This document shows, piece after piece, positions 50,450-62,746 of a DNA stretch of 64,000 nucleotides (the stretch's first letter is position 1; every line of letters begins with the position of its first letter). A program made the position numbers and the translations under genes. This stretch comes from Neckera pumila. Lineage: Eukaryota > Streptophyta > Bryopsida > Hypnales > Neckeraceae. The stretch is from the NCBI GenBank assembly GCA_963969595.1, contig OZ018417.1, positions 1,180,501 to 1,244,500 of the forward strand, written 5' to 3'. The notes beneath the pieces were generated by a model, which made no database searches, had not been told where the DNA came from, and worked only from the letters and a program-made list of their open reading frames with translations.

Positions 50450-50940
50450 AGCGTTGCTCCGCCATAGCTCAGAAATTCCTGTATGTTTGAATTTGAACTT
50501 GAAGCTAGAGTAGGCTTGAGACCTTTGCAGCATCTGCATCTGCAAGTGGGCAGTTTGAAACAGGGTTCCGCTATATATAGCTCAGAGTTGGTGCAAGTTT
50601 TGAAAGTAAAAACGTTAACTGGAGACTGGAAAACATTCTGGACCTGCGGGCTTGAAGTAGGAAGCGGTGATGCTCGGAATTGCTGCATGTTTTGAAGCTT
50701 GAAGCTAGAGTATAGTTGACTTGAGACTTGCCAGCATTCTACATCTGCAAGCTTGAGGTTTGAAATGGTGCTCCGCCATAGCTCAAAGTTGCTGCAAGTT
50801 TTGAAAGTGGATATTATGCTTTGAGATTGGGCATTGTAAAGCTGCGAGCTTGGAGTTTGAAGTGGTGCTACACCGGCTATAGCTCATAATTGCTGTATGT
50901 TTTGAAGATTGTAGCATTAACTGGAGACTCGGCAGTGGGG
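50450..50940 (+). repeat. Tandem ~120-150 bp repeats after the P450 stop codon
   Basis: Starting right after the stop, a unit containing GCTCCGCCATAGCTCA, TTGCTGCAAGTTTTGAA and a CTTGAAGCTAGAGT or CATCTGCAAGCTTGA segment recurs three to four times with drift. It lies where the 3' untranslated region would be. Confidence 0.75.
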
Positions 50941-50949
50941 TTAGACTAA

Positions 50950-52590
50950 TTTTGTACCGGCACTAATTATTAATGGGTGACATAGGGAACTGCTAGGAGC
51001 TCTATAGAGTTTGATTCCATGACTAGAGGTAAGTTCGAGCTTGCCGATTTCAATGCAAGTATTTATAATAGAGTCTCCATTGGTCCGTCAAGAGTTCATC
51101 TAGGCAAAACACTAGCTCTAAGATTTGGAGAGCGGATCACTTGTGTGCCCTATGTGTACAAGCTGCTATTTCAACTTCCAACCAATGGCAAGTCCCAAGT
51201 GTGTAAAAAAGAGTCTCATTATTGATGATTTCAATGTGTAGCATTTGGTAGAATTGCAAGATAGTTTTACTGCCCCGTAGAAAATATTTTGGTAGGATCA
51301 TGCATTTTTACTCACTTTTCACCGGAAAAAATCCAGAGTGGAATTGATAGCTGGACCAATGGAGATGCGCTTACAAAAGAAAGACATTAGAGGACATTTG
51401 AGACTCCAGAAGACCGTTTCAGGATTGTTCCCGATTCTACAAAAAGTGCACTGCTGTCAGAAAAGAAAAGTTAATAAAAAAAATTTATTATTAAAATGTT
51501 AAAAGAATACTAAAAAAAATCCCAAAAAAACAAAATTAACATTGCAGTCACTTGGCCTCGTCAAATTGGCCATTTGGCAGCGGCCTAGCGTTCTTGCAAA
51601 GTTCCCACAATCCGGGAACTCACAGTCTCTTAGAGGCCCAAATCTCCTCTAGTGATGTGATTTATGAAAGGTAGGGTAATCTGTTGTCTTTCTTTTGGTT
51701 GTTGTATGTACATATTTAGACTTAAATCAAAGGATTTTTGGTTTAAAATGATATTTGAAAGAAAAAAAATTTGACAACCTGTATCACTGTTCACAGAATC
51801 TAGCTAGATTCGGAAATGGGCCTAAAACAACCCTCTAAAATCCCAAATTCCTTCTAATGATTACAGGTAATAAAAATAAATAGCTTTTCATCCCTTGGAA
51901 GAGACTATTTTCATCTATTACAATTCAATGTGCTTCTCTCAATATCACACATAATTGTAGTGGTAATTCAAAAGCAGCCATTAGGATTATGGAATGAATG
52001 AATGAACAAACCATTTTTATAAAGGTCTTCATTAATTGAAGTCATAAAATTGTGAATTTCCAGCTCGGTTCCATTCACAATGTGAACCCACATGTTTTTA
52101 TAACATTAAGATTCACAAGGTACAATTGGATTAGGGGTGTTTTGGGATCTACCTACCTCACTTGGTCTCATAAATCTATCCATTTTGAGAGTGGAATCTT
52201 AATGAAAAAAATTGTAAATTCATGTTGACATTTAAACAAATTTGAGTTTTTCTTTATACATTACAGAAAATCTGAGGCCTCTAGAGGACCATTCTACATC
52301 TCTCCAAGGGCCCTAAAGTTTGATTTGGCTTAGAATTTCTTTCCTCTATACTCACTCACCTTTTGTCGGTTTGTTAGATGACTATTACCAATTTGAAATC
52401 CAAGTCCAAGTGGTTAATAATCAAGGTTAAGGTATTCTAATTCACCTTAACCCTGGTTTTTAAATAACTTAAATTCAAATGCACCTTGCACACTAAATAA
52501 GCTGTGGAAAATCAAGTAAATGTCCAAAATATTCTATTCACCATCTACCTCCAAATTTATTTTTTATGGCAATGTGAAACACATATTGTA
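50950..52590. other. Intergenic, no gene seen
   Basis: A 68-codon plus-strand frame at 51019-51225 (ATG) matches nothing I know and is probably chance. The remainder is AT-rich. Confidence 0.45.
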
Positions 52591-52594
52591 TTGA

Positions 52595-53225
52595 CATTTG
52601 GTGAGATTGAAGATGAAAAAAGAAGCACTTTCTACAAGTTAAGTGGTCGTAGTGAACATAATCCATGTGGAATATGTAAATTAGGCTTAGTAGGAGCTCA
52701 ACCGCTAATAGTTAAATCAAATGCTGTATTAAAAGTTAAATTTTAGACCTCATTTAGGCATAGTAAAATAACTATTTTAAAAAACTTTGAACAAAAAAAA
52801 GTTGAAGAACCAAGCTAACTTTTATCTTCAAAAATCGGTTTGAGGTTTAGAGCCTCCAACTAAAAGTTACAAACAAAATTCAGAAAAGGTGTTTGAAAAT
52901 ATCAAAAAAATTGTTCCATCCAACCTTTCTCAGAATTTTGTCTATAACTTTTAGTTGGAGTCTCAATACCTCAAAGGGATTTTTGGAGATGAAATTTACC
53001 TTAATTATCCAATTTTTTTTAATCCAAAGATTTTTTTAAATAGTTACTCTACTATGCCTAAATGAGGTCTGAAATTTGACTTTTAACACAATTCCTGCAT
53101 TTGGCTTAACTATGAGCCATTGAATTCCTATAATTCTAATTTACATATACCATATGGATTGTTTGACCTACTACTACCCTACTTGTATAAATAGCTTCTC
53201 TTCTCATCTTCAAACACCCTAAACT
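52595..53225. repeat. Long near-perfect palindrome with ~310-bp arms
   Basis: Two arms centred near 52910 are reverse complements, by eye mostly matching over their length. Matched blocks from inside out: CTCCAACTAAAAGTTA, TTTGAGGT, AGACCTCATTTAGGCATAGT, TTAAAAGT(T/C)AAATTT, AATCCATNTGG followed by ATATGTAAATTA, and TTGAAGATGA. A transcript would fold into a hairpin of about 300 bp. No coding frame of note. Confidence 0.85.
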
Positions 53226-53341
53226 AAGTGGCTATAGAAGTTAGTTGGAAAATGTAAGAGTTCTCTAATTAGTTGGCAACTAGCTTGAAAGTCCACTTCA
53301 TTTTGCTTAATTACATTGAATTTGATTGTTTGCCAATTTAA

Positions 53342-54263
53342 CCCCTAAAGGACCAAAGTCCCCTCGAGGGACACTTGGGTTTTCGGGCAGGCTTGTGTGA
53401 CTTGAAATTTTGGCCTGATTTTTTGAAACTTTTTTTGAATATAGGGAATCATATTAGCTTTTTAAAAATACAATTTTTTTTTCAATCAGTGTCCGGGAGC
53501 AAAAGTTATGCCATCTAGAGTCTTAAAAGCAGTTTGCCGGGCAGAAAAAAAAAACTTCAAAATATTGAATTTTTTTTTTTTGATTTTTTTTCCTCAAAGA
53601 TCATGTTTTTATCTACATTTGAAGCTTTGATTCATTCTATTTGGACTTACAACAAAAAAGTTATGGACAATCTTGTTTTTTGGGCAATCTAAGCATCTTC
53701 TTCAAAAAACAACTTATAGAATTCATTTTTGAATGCAATTTTCAATTTTTTTCATATTTATTTTTTTGACAAGGTTAGATTTGTTTGCAAAAACAATCCC
53801 ACCGTTGGGATTATGGAGTTTTAATTCCACCTAAGAGCTATTAACGATTTAGTGTTTTGTACAATTTTAGACCTGCTTCTACTTAATAATTTTTTTATAT
53901 GTGAAAATCAAGTTTTGACATTCTGAAATCTTTTTCCCCAACTCTCAACTCAAATGTTCAACACAAAAAAATTTAACTTAATGGTGTGTAGTGCAAAAAA
54001 AATCCACAAATGGCCGTCAAAGTCATATGAAATTGCAGGCCGCAGTTCAAAAAAACTTCTTTTTCTAACTTCAAATGCTAATATCTTCTAATCCGTAAGG
54101 TCAAACTTCGTGAAATTTTTACCACATGATCTAAGACAAGTGAAGTACAAGATCCTATGGTTAGATTCTTAAATTTTTTTTTTTTTGGTTTAGGAAGTGA
54201 TCGCAGCAGAAATGGCAGTTTTCAGTGGTTTTGGAGCCAGAAACTGCCTTGGTATTTTAGGGA
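53342..54263 (+). mobile_element. TTAA-flanked MITE, copy 5
   Basis: A 922-bp element with perfect TTAA on both sides. The left end is CCCCTAAAGGACCAAAG; the right end, inverted, is TCCCTAAAATACCAAGG. A palindrome CCCTCGAGGG (53361-53370) occupies the same offset as the hairpin in copies 2 and 7, although its sequence differs. Internal blocks follow the order of copy 2. Confidence 0.85.
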
Positions 54264-54267
54264 TTAA

Positions 54268-55059
54268 TCACCTTGTATGTTCATGTGGTTGATTATTAAA
54301 CAAACTTCTACTAAGTTAAAAGCACCTATATCCAACCAAGGTCTAAAATCCAACCTATAGCATGCATGTATTTCCAACCAAAGTTGGAACAGATTTACAA
54401 TTGAAGATTGGAATGCTTTTTTTTCTCCTTTTCAAGGTTGGAACTAAAAATGTCATGACACATGTCCTAAAGTATTATAAAGTATGCAGAAAGTAGTGAG
54501 TGGGAAAGTAGTCTCTTGATTGATCAAAATTAGAAGACCCTAAACATTGGGTATGGATTTGGACTACTTTTTGGCTTCCAAAAATCACAGTAATTTCAGT
54601 TTTGGGAATAAAATTAACAAAAAATTACAGTCCCTATATTTCCTATCTTCCTACTTGGGAAAAATTTACATTGCTTCATATTGTTTATGATCTGTTTTAA
54701 AATTGCTTAAATGATCGGGTATGGGTGTAGTTATCTTACACCCTCATTATTGAAGTCATGACGTTTTTGCAAAATTCACACACTTTGACAATGCACTGCA
54801 GCTATATGCCCTACTAGTTCTCAAGCGATTAACAGACTAGTTTGGTCACTCTGGAGTGGCCCTCTGAAGGCCTGAGAATTTCTCTATTGATAATTTTCTT
54901 CAAAGTATTTTCTTTTGTTTTCATCCTTTATTTTCACTTCACACCCTAAAAGTTTTTTTTTATAATTTATTGAAATGTTTCTATCCTCATAAATGATTGA
55001 ACTCCTAAAAATTCAAAATTCAATCAAATCAAACTAATAGAACAAGAGATATCATGATG
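54268..55059. other. Intergenic, no gene seen
   Basis: AT-rich spacer without recognisable exons or defined repeats. Confidence 0.5.
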
Positions 55060-55067
55060 GTTGAAAG

Positions 55068-56068
55068 CATGAGGAGTACCGGCATTTAGTTACATCCTAG
55101 CCGGTTGATTTTGAGAATTTCTGATTGAGATAGAAAAGTTTCGGCAGAGGTTCCGGATGAAAAAAAGGATTTTTGGAAATGGACCAGTTAGGAAAATAAG
55201 ATGTCAGCTTTTTGCCGTCCACCCTAGGAGCATGTCGGAAAATTACCAATTCAAAATTCATGAATCCGATTTTTAGCCAACTGGGATTATACTTTGTACG
55301 AAATTTTTTATATAGTAAATTTTGTATTCATTTGTTGCCTTGTAAATGGTGGCTTGTTTTTACTCCTCTCCCCCATTTTTTTGCTCATGTTGTTTGATTC
55401 TTGTAAATGGTGGCTTGTTTTCACTCTTCTCCCCATTTTTTTGCTCAGGTTGTTTGATTCTTGTAAATGGTGGCTTGTTCTCACTCCTTTCCCCATTTTT
55501 TTTGCTTAGGTTGTTTGATTCTTGTAAATGGTGGCTTGTTCTCACTCCTTTCTCTATTTTTTTTGCTCATGTTGTTTGATTCTTGTAAATGGCGGCTTGT
55601 TCTCACTCCTCTCTCCAATTTTTTGGATCATCATGTTTTGATTCTTGTAAATGTGAATGTTGTGGGCATGTTGTACTGACCAGCCTCTTGAAAATGCATC
55701 AACCTTCTTTTGGATCGGTGCATTTTTGGAAGGCTAAATCCCTGGCTCTAAGTTGGTAGTGGCAATGCTAGGTTCAACTTTTGCAAGGGATAATGCTTAT
55801 GAACCCATTTTAAGCAAAACAAAACCACTTCAAGAATAAAGAAGAAAACCCCAAAAAATTACAACCGGACAAATTTTGACTTTCAAGGAAAATTTCCGAC
55901 TGGAATTGGACAATGGCGGCAATGCTACCGGGAGCAAAAAAATTCTTAGAAAATTGACCGGCCAATTTTGGAACCTCCCGGCACACTTCCGACCAATTTT
56001 TAAAATAACCGGGGGATGAAAGTCCGGCAAAAATTGACCGTTTGGCCCACAGAACTCCCCGGACTGTG
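55068..56068. mobile_element. hAT-like MITE with 8-bp target duplication, copy 1
   Basis: Flanked by a perfect 8-bp direct repeat GTTGAAAG (55060-55067 and 56069-56076). The left end CATGAGGAGTACCGGCATTT matches the left end of the element at 58394 apart from a few bases missing at the very tip. The right end ACTCCCCGGACTGTG matches its right end. The 1001-bp length includes a 61-bp tandem array and a GC-richer stretch with many CCGG-type motifs. Ends starting CA and an 8-bp duplication fit hAT-type transposition. Confidence 0.75.
55334..55660. repeat. ~61-bp tandem repeat, five units
   Basis: The unit begins TTGTTTGATTCTTGTAAATG, continues GGTGGCTTGTTCTCACTCC, and ends in a T-rich tract before GCTCATG. 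Five units, the last ones diverging. The unit length is not a multiple of three, so overlapping open frames on both strands are artefacts. Confidence 0.9.
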
Positions 56069-56076
56069 GTTGAAAG

Positions 56077-57059
56077 TTGAAACATTCAGTAATTTGCAGC
56101 TTTGAAGATCAAATGGAACCCCAAGGATTATATGAATCTACTCTGATTAAAGTAACATTAAGAACATTCTCAATCTAATGGCAGATACTGGTACTTAGGA
56201 CAACAAAATAACGTCATTGAATGTAGTACAAAAATGTCAATTTAGCTTGATGCAATAACTCATATGCACTTAATTTGATCGCTTGATTATATCATATGGA
56301 ATGTAAACTTCTACACATTAATTTTGGAACAACCTTAATGGATTGTTCCTGTTGGTCAAATAAACTATGTACAAAGTACAAACATCAAGTAGCTCATATC
56401 AAGTTGATTCACAGTTTCACCAACACTTCACACCCTTCCGTAGTGCTCCCATGCTGCATTATGGCTGGCACAGCAAGCCGCCATGTATACTAGGACCTGT
56501 TGGCACGTCCAACATCACACAAAGGTGTTAGAGCATGTCCACCCGTCTTGAAAAAAACAGATGGCTTGTTGCATCCGACTCAAGAAACTCACCCCACCCA
56601 ACTTGAAAAGTGGATTGCTTATTGACCAGCCCCCAAAAGGCAATCAGACTTGAAAACAGAGCTCATTTTACAAGCCCGTACTTGACTCAAAAACAAGGAC
56701 ACTTGACTGATTGCTTGGCTAATGTCTTGATTCCTTTATCATCCCATTCTCAGGCTTCCCCCGCCAGTCTTGGTGTTAATGCCCTTAATACATCACTGAC
56801 ATCAATTTGGCACAACAAGCGAAACAGTAGATGTCTAAAACATGATGTATAGTCCCTGCACACTTCAATAACTATTGATGTACAACAAAGATAGATATTT
56901 ATATAGTGTGAGATGTCGATTAATTAGTATGGGTCCCCTTAATACCCCTATTCAGTGTAGCTTCTTTTGAAGTGAAAAGTGTATTCCTTCAAAAGATCAA
57001 ACTAATGCTCACAAACCTGGATAATAGGGCTACGGGTGCAAGAAGAATGTTCTACATGC
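56077..57059. other. Intergenic, no gene seen
   Basis: Nothing recognisable apart from some ACTTGA-rich low-complexity DNA at 56580-56720. Confidence 0.5.
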
Positions 57060-57063
57060 TTAA

Positions 57064-57988
57064 CCCCTAAAGAACCAACATGCGTTTTTTGGCCGTATAG
57101 AAATTTTGGGCAGGTCCGTGTGACTAGAGATTTCCATATTTGAGGCTGAAATTTTAATAGAAGGTGGGGGCAAGGAATATCTTCATGTGTACGAAATTTC
57201 ATGACATTTCAAAATACAAGTCAAAAGTTGTGACCTGATATGTTACTTTTTTTTGTAACCGGGCAGTTTGGGCAGATCAGAAAAAATCATTTTTTCCGGA
57301 ATTTTTTTTTTGAAATTGGTTCTCTACATTTATATACATTTAAAAAGCTTTGAGTCACTCCATTTCAATCAATGAGTCAAAAGTTACGAGGGTTTTTGGT
57401 TTGCGGGCAGTTATGGATTCTCTACTCTAAAAAAAACTTTAAAGTTGTTTATTTAACTCAATTTTCAATATTTTTGGAAAAAAAAAAAAAGTCTTAGGAT
57501 GTAGATTGATTATTACAACATTACAACCGTTGGGATTGGCATTTTTAAATTCCATGATTAAATTTTGAACAATTTAGTATTTTGAGTCATTTTCTACTTC
57601 TTTCTACTTACTATTTTTTTCCTATATGTTGTACAATTCCAAATGATGTGAAATTTTTCATGCATATAGACAACTTGTTTAGGAAACTGAATTCAAAGAA
57701 GCACCACCTTTATCGGCATTTTTCATTGAAAAGTGAGCTTGCAAAGTGCAGCTGCCCGGTTTTTCGCAGGATTGAAAAAATGATTTTTAAGACTTTGAAT
57801 GCTTATATCTTATGATCCACACGGTGGAATTTTCTGAAATTTTTACCACATATTTTCAAAATATCATACTTCAAGATCCTACGGTTACATGTGTCAAAAA
57901 TTGTTTTTTTCCAAAAATTTGGTAGTTGTATTAGAAATGGCAGTTTTGGAGCGTTTTTGGTGATTACATAGTCATGAAACTTTAGGGG
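57064..57988 (+). mobile_element. TTAA-flanked MITE, copy 6 (second subfamily)
   Basis: A 925-bp element with perfect TTAA on both sides. The left end is CCCCTAAAGAACCAA; the right end, inverted, is CCCCTAAAGTTTCATGA. It is the close relative of the copy at 37925 and lacks that copy's microsatellite. Confidence 0.85.
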
Positions 57989-57992
57989 TTAA

Positions 57993-58385
57993 TTCAATTG
58001 CTGATTGATTTGATGCTGTTCCATTACCAAAACAAGGAATATGACAAGAGTGACAACGCCAGCAACTCTCCCAGTTTGCTTCAATTCCTGTGCCACCCCA
58101 CCCTTGCAAAAGCGTGCAAACATCAGCGTTACTAAGTAGAAAATGATATTGAGCAACAGTTCGACATCAGTTCCTCCTAATGAAAACTTGTGATGATCAA
58201 CTTCATACTCATAATCTTATGATCTACTGCTAGCGACCTGCTGAACCATTGATTTAATTGTAATATCTTTCAGACCATGATATTTAAGAAGTGGTACACA
58301 AAATAGATAGTAAGGTAGGAGACCCTATTTGTGCCACAATTCAAAAGTCATCCCTATTTGTGCCACTATGAATTAATAGTGTACA
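57993..58385. other. Intergenic, no gene seen
   Basis: No exon or repeat with defined borders recognised. Confidence 0.5.
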
Positions 58386-58393
58386 TTTCAGAC

Positions 58394-58618
58394 CAATGTA
58401 CGGGGAGTACCGGCATTTAGTTACAAGTTAGCCGGTTGGAATCAAGAATTGCCAAATTGATTTCAAAATCTTCGGAAAAAAACCGATCATTTAAGAGGAA
58501 AATCAAAGAATATTCTCTATTTTTTAAAGGCCTAGCCGAGAGAATACTTCAAACAACTGGTTGCTCCTTGAAAATGTAGGATTTTAGCCGGTTGTGCTAA
58601 AATACTCCCTGGACTGTG
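58394..58618. mobile_element. hAT-like MITE with 8-bp target duplication, copy 2
   Basis: A 225-bp element flanked by a perfect 8-bp direct repeat TTTCAGAC (58386-58393 and 58619-58626). The left end CAATGTACGGGGAGTA and the inverted right end CACAGTCCAGGGAGTA match 12 of 16. It shares GGAGTACCGGCATTTAGTTA and the right end with the 1-kb copy at 55068, of which it is a shorter form. Confidence 0.8.
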
Positions 58619-58626
58619 TTTCAGAC

Positions 58627-60398
58627 TTTCAAATGTACTATACTAGTACATAGTGGTCATAAAGTGGCACAAATAGCCACATGACACAAATAGCATCTCC
58701 TTCCGTAATGTGCGTTGATGACAACTTAGTGGGCTACGTGCATGTCATTGTCAAAAGTAACTAGGAATGAAAACTTTGCCCCCAAACTGAAGAGTTTGTT
58801 GGGGGGGTTCTACTAATTAGGCCACATGAACCCAAATTGCAAGAATTGGAAAAAGATATTGTTCATGCTTGAAAGAAATTAACCATGCAGTCTTGTTACT
58901 CACTTGCATGAATTGCATTCGTAGCACTTCACTGTGGCATTGTTTGAGTATTTTTGGCAGTCAAGGTTGGTGGTTGATAAGTTATTGCTAGAAGTGGTAA
59001 TAAATGTACCAGGTGAGGTCATTGGATATCCACACCTACAACACCCCAAAGTACAGGTAAAGACCCCAAAATACAAGAAGATATCCGTTTTTTGTGACCC
59101 AAGGAAGCTAGGCCACTTCATCTTTACAAAGAACAATCTTTCTTAGACACTTGAACTTTCTTCAATATAACAAAAAAATCTGTTGTAATGTTATGGTTGT
59201 AAATTAGCACCAATTACAAAATTCAAAATTTGATCAAATAAGAATAGAAAGGTATTCAGTCTCACTCTGATTCTGAAGGTGGTCGACAACAGCCTGACTG
59301 GATTGGATTTAAACTTGATGACAGGTAGGCACTTGGCTGCAAATATTTGCCACACATCAATTCCCATTAATAAACACTAACACTCCAGAATCATCGACTC
59401 AAATTCTTAATATGTTTATTTTAATTAAACCATCTAAACTTTGAAAACATTTGCAATAGAACCATATTTTGTTCAACATCTATGGAATGGCACTATCAAA
59501 CCTGACTGTTAGCCAATTTCATTTTAGCAATTAGAAACGAACCATTACAAACTTCTAGAGAATTGAACCATACAGTTGATTAGATAGCCATGCCCTTGGA
59601 GGGAAGCAAACCACTTGCTAAGTCAGAAACATTCATGTTAGAAACTTATGTATTCATTTAGGAATAAATCTATGGGTAAGAATGATGATAAATACAAAAT
59701 TGTCATATTTCTGGAAGTAAATCAAAATTATAATACTTAAAACCCCTCCAGTAAAACCTCACTTTGAATTTCCAACCATGATGCTCCTCTCCTAGGTGGA
59801 TTGGTTTGACAATTCTTATAAATTAGAACTCCCGGAAGGTTGATATTGAAAGGTGGACAAATACCAAGATACTGTTGAAGTTTGCACAATTACTGGTCCC
59901 TGCTATACAAGCTTTCACATGGTTCCAATTTGATTGCTTGCTCAACTGCATGCAAAGTGAAGTTAGCTAAGAGATAAATTTTTATCATAGTAGCTCTTTA
60001 CAATACAGATATTAATAAGAGATTATGAATAAGTTACCCTCTACAACATCTAAGAATCCAAATCATGCTGTTCTATATAGTGACTCATATCGTACTTCTA
60101 GAGTTACTAATTGACATGGAGTTTCAAACCAAGTTTCAACCCCTCTACAAAGTCAGCATAGGTGTAAGTATATCCTCAATCTATTGAACCTCATTTTATG
60201 ATGATTGACAGAATTCTTTTTCAATCACAAAACAACTGGCTTATATTCCTTGGAATATTAAAATATCTTGAGTAGCTCATTTACATAGCAAAGATCCAAT
60301 AGTTTTTGAACAAACTATAAGTTACATCATGGCACAAGGAAGGCACCCAACTCACTTTATCTTGCACGTACTTTGAATATGCGCTGAGCCTATACTCC
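58627..60398. other. Intergenic, no gene seen
   Basis: AT-rich, with stops in all frames and no recognisable exon. Confidence 0.5.
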
Positions 60399-60402
60399 TT
60401 AA

Positions 60403-61272
60403 CCCCTAAAGGCCCAAGTGTCTGTTCAACGGACAAGTGGGATTTCGGGCAAGTACCTACGGGTTGAAATTTTGTCCTGATTTTTTGAAACTTTTTTTGA
60501 AGATAGAAAAACTGATAAGCTTCGTGGGAGTACAATTTTTTTTCAATTGGTGCCCGGGAAAAAAAGTTATGCCCAAATAAGCTCAAAACAGAGGAGAGTG
60601 GGCAGCAAAAATAATTTTGCAAAAAATAAATTTTTTTTTTTGAATTTTTTTTTCCCATAGGTTATGTTTTTGTCTAAAAAGCTTTGATTCATTTCATTTG
60701 GATTTTTTTGAGAAAGTTATAGACATTCTTGTTTTTCGGGCAGTTAGAGCATCTTTTTGAAAAAAATAACTTGTAGGATTCATTTTTGAATGCAAATTTT
60801 CAAATTTTTCAAATTTTTTTTTTGCATGGTTTAGTTTACTTGCTAGAACAATCTCACCATTGGGATTAGTGCATTTTAATTCCATCTAAAATATATGAAT
60901 ATTTCAGATTTTCCTTCTATCTCATACCTACTTCTATTTAACAATTTTTTTTGGTAGATTGTTAACTCAATTCTCCACTATAAACATTTAAAGCTCAATA
61001 CTTTGTAGTGCAGAAATTTTGAGTTAAAAATGTTCAAAGTCAAAAAATCCAGTCCCACAATGTGCTGAAAAACTTGTTTTTTCACTTTAAACATAGATAT
61101 CTTGCAATTTGTGCGGTCAAAAATTCTGGAATTTTTTCCTCACAATTTTACACTAGTTAGGTGTAAGATCCTATGGTTAGATGTGCAAAAAAACATTTTT
61201 AACTTTTTCTTCACTCTTTGCTAAAAAATGGCAGTTTTGGGTGTTTTTTGTCAGAAAATGGCAGATTAGGGG
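60403..61272 (+). mobile_element. TTAA-flanked MITE, copy 7
   Basis: An 870-bp element with perfect TTAA on both sides. The left end CCCCTAAAGGCCCAAG is identical to copy 2, and the hairpin at 60419-60435 differs from copy 2 by one base that still allows a G-T pair. The right end keeps only AGGGG after a small loss. It is the closest relative of copy 2 across its length. Confidence 0.85.
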
Positions 61273-61276
61273 TTAA

Positions 61277-61663
61277 AGCTGAAATGCACGAAAATTAATC
61301 TCAGTGTGGTATCGAATACAAGTAGTGCAAGAACATCGGATGGGGGTCACTAACCATCATTCCATCCAAAGAAAGGTTACATATTTGATTAACCGCTCTT
61401 AGGTATTTTCTAAATTTTATGGCAAAAAAGCCTTTAAAATTCGTTTTTAAACTATCCCAATAAAATTCAAATCAACCATTTTTCGACAACAACGAAGGAA
61501 ACTGCAATTCGCCATTCCAATAACTAAGATGACGATCAGATCAGTGGATAAATATGAGGCTTACATCTGGTCGGTGACTGTGTAACCACCGCCGGGAGCT
61601 GTCACCACGAATCTAGGTTGATCAAATCCCACAGAATTAATTCCTTTACAAGCATCACTTCGT
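61277..61663. other. Spacer between two TTAA elements
   Basis: About 390 bp without recognisable features. Confidence 0.5.
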
Positions 61664-61667
61664 ATAA

Positions 61668-62292
61668 CCCCTAAATGCCCAAGGCCTGTTTTAGGCTTCC
61701 TGGAATTTGCTCTAAATAGAACAAAATGCCAACATTTTGATAAATAGTATCAATTTTTTTTGAATTGTAATTGTACAAATTCAAATTGGACATGTTAGAG
61801 ATCTCATAGGAAAAGAAAACACAACAATATCACTTATGGAGTGAAAGATTATAATGTTTGACCATGAGGGTGCCAAATCTACAAAAATCTTTCAATCTTC
61901 TTTACACACGTCAAATCTAAAAAGTTGGTGACCAAAAAAATATGAGATTAAATGACCTAACTTGTATAACTCTAATCAATTTATGGCTTCTTAAAATCTA
62001 CTCTACAATTCTCTTAAATGAATTTCGAATGTGATTTTTTCTCCATGATCTAGTGTATTTGAGGCTCATTCCAAGAGCTTTCAACACTACAGGAAGTCAA
62101 GAATGCAATGGGTACCCTTGTACCAAAACTTGAATAGAAAAATCACTATCATTTATTTTCAAGATCGGATTTTTGGTGCTAAAATTAGACTTCACGAAGA
62201 ACTTCCTAAAAATATAAACTACTAAAAATAGCAACTTCATTAGGTTTTATTAACTTCAAAGTTTTGCAAACACCAGATTTGGTGCCTTGAGC
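61668..62292 (+). mobile_element. TTAA-type MITE, copy 8 (short subfamily, right end eroded)
   Basis: Left end CCCCTAAATGCCCAAGGCC with flank ATAA. A hairpin AAGGCCT, GTTTT, AGGCTT follows. The right end is recognisable as GGTGCCTTGAGC but lacks the final bases and the flank. The interior pairs with 35570-35955 in opposite orientation. Confidence 0.65.
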
Positions 62293-62746
62293 TATGTTCC
62301 CACCAATGAGCACATAAGAGCGCAGGTCAGAAGTTGATGACGAGGAAGAAAAAAACATTTTCCCCATTCACACAAGGAGGCACGTCCTGTTGCTATTTTG
62401 GAGTAGGATTTACGGAAAGTAGATGAGACCGTTTACAATGGCGTCGTTGTTACTGAACTAAAGTTTGAAGTCGTTTCTGATTTGTTGGCCGTTCACACTG
62501 CTAGGCGCGTGCTTAATGGTGGGGTCGGCGTTGTCAAAGCAGTCCCGCAGTTCCCGTCATCTTTTCCGTTCCTGCTTTGGCATGCGTAATGGTGGGGACG
62601 GCATATGGCTACTTCTTGGTCAGTGCTTCTGGAAGGACTCCTGTACAGACATGTGCAACAGGAAAGGGGTCCAACTGAAATTGACGTTGTTAGTTTGGAG
62701 TTAAGATTTCAAGGAAGTCCAGCACGATGCTCAATAACAAAGCGCA

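Noticed and set aside
55308..55679. Overlapping open frames on both strands across the 61-bp repeats
   Set aside because: Produced by repetition of a stop-poor unit; they change frame every unit because 61 is not a multiple of three.
60281..60658. A 125-codon minus-strand frame
   Set aside because: It straddles the border of a TTAA element and spacer and uses no clear coding sequence; the corresponding frame is broken in sister copies.
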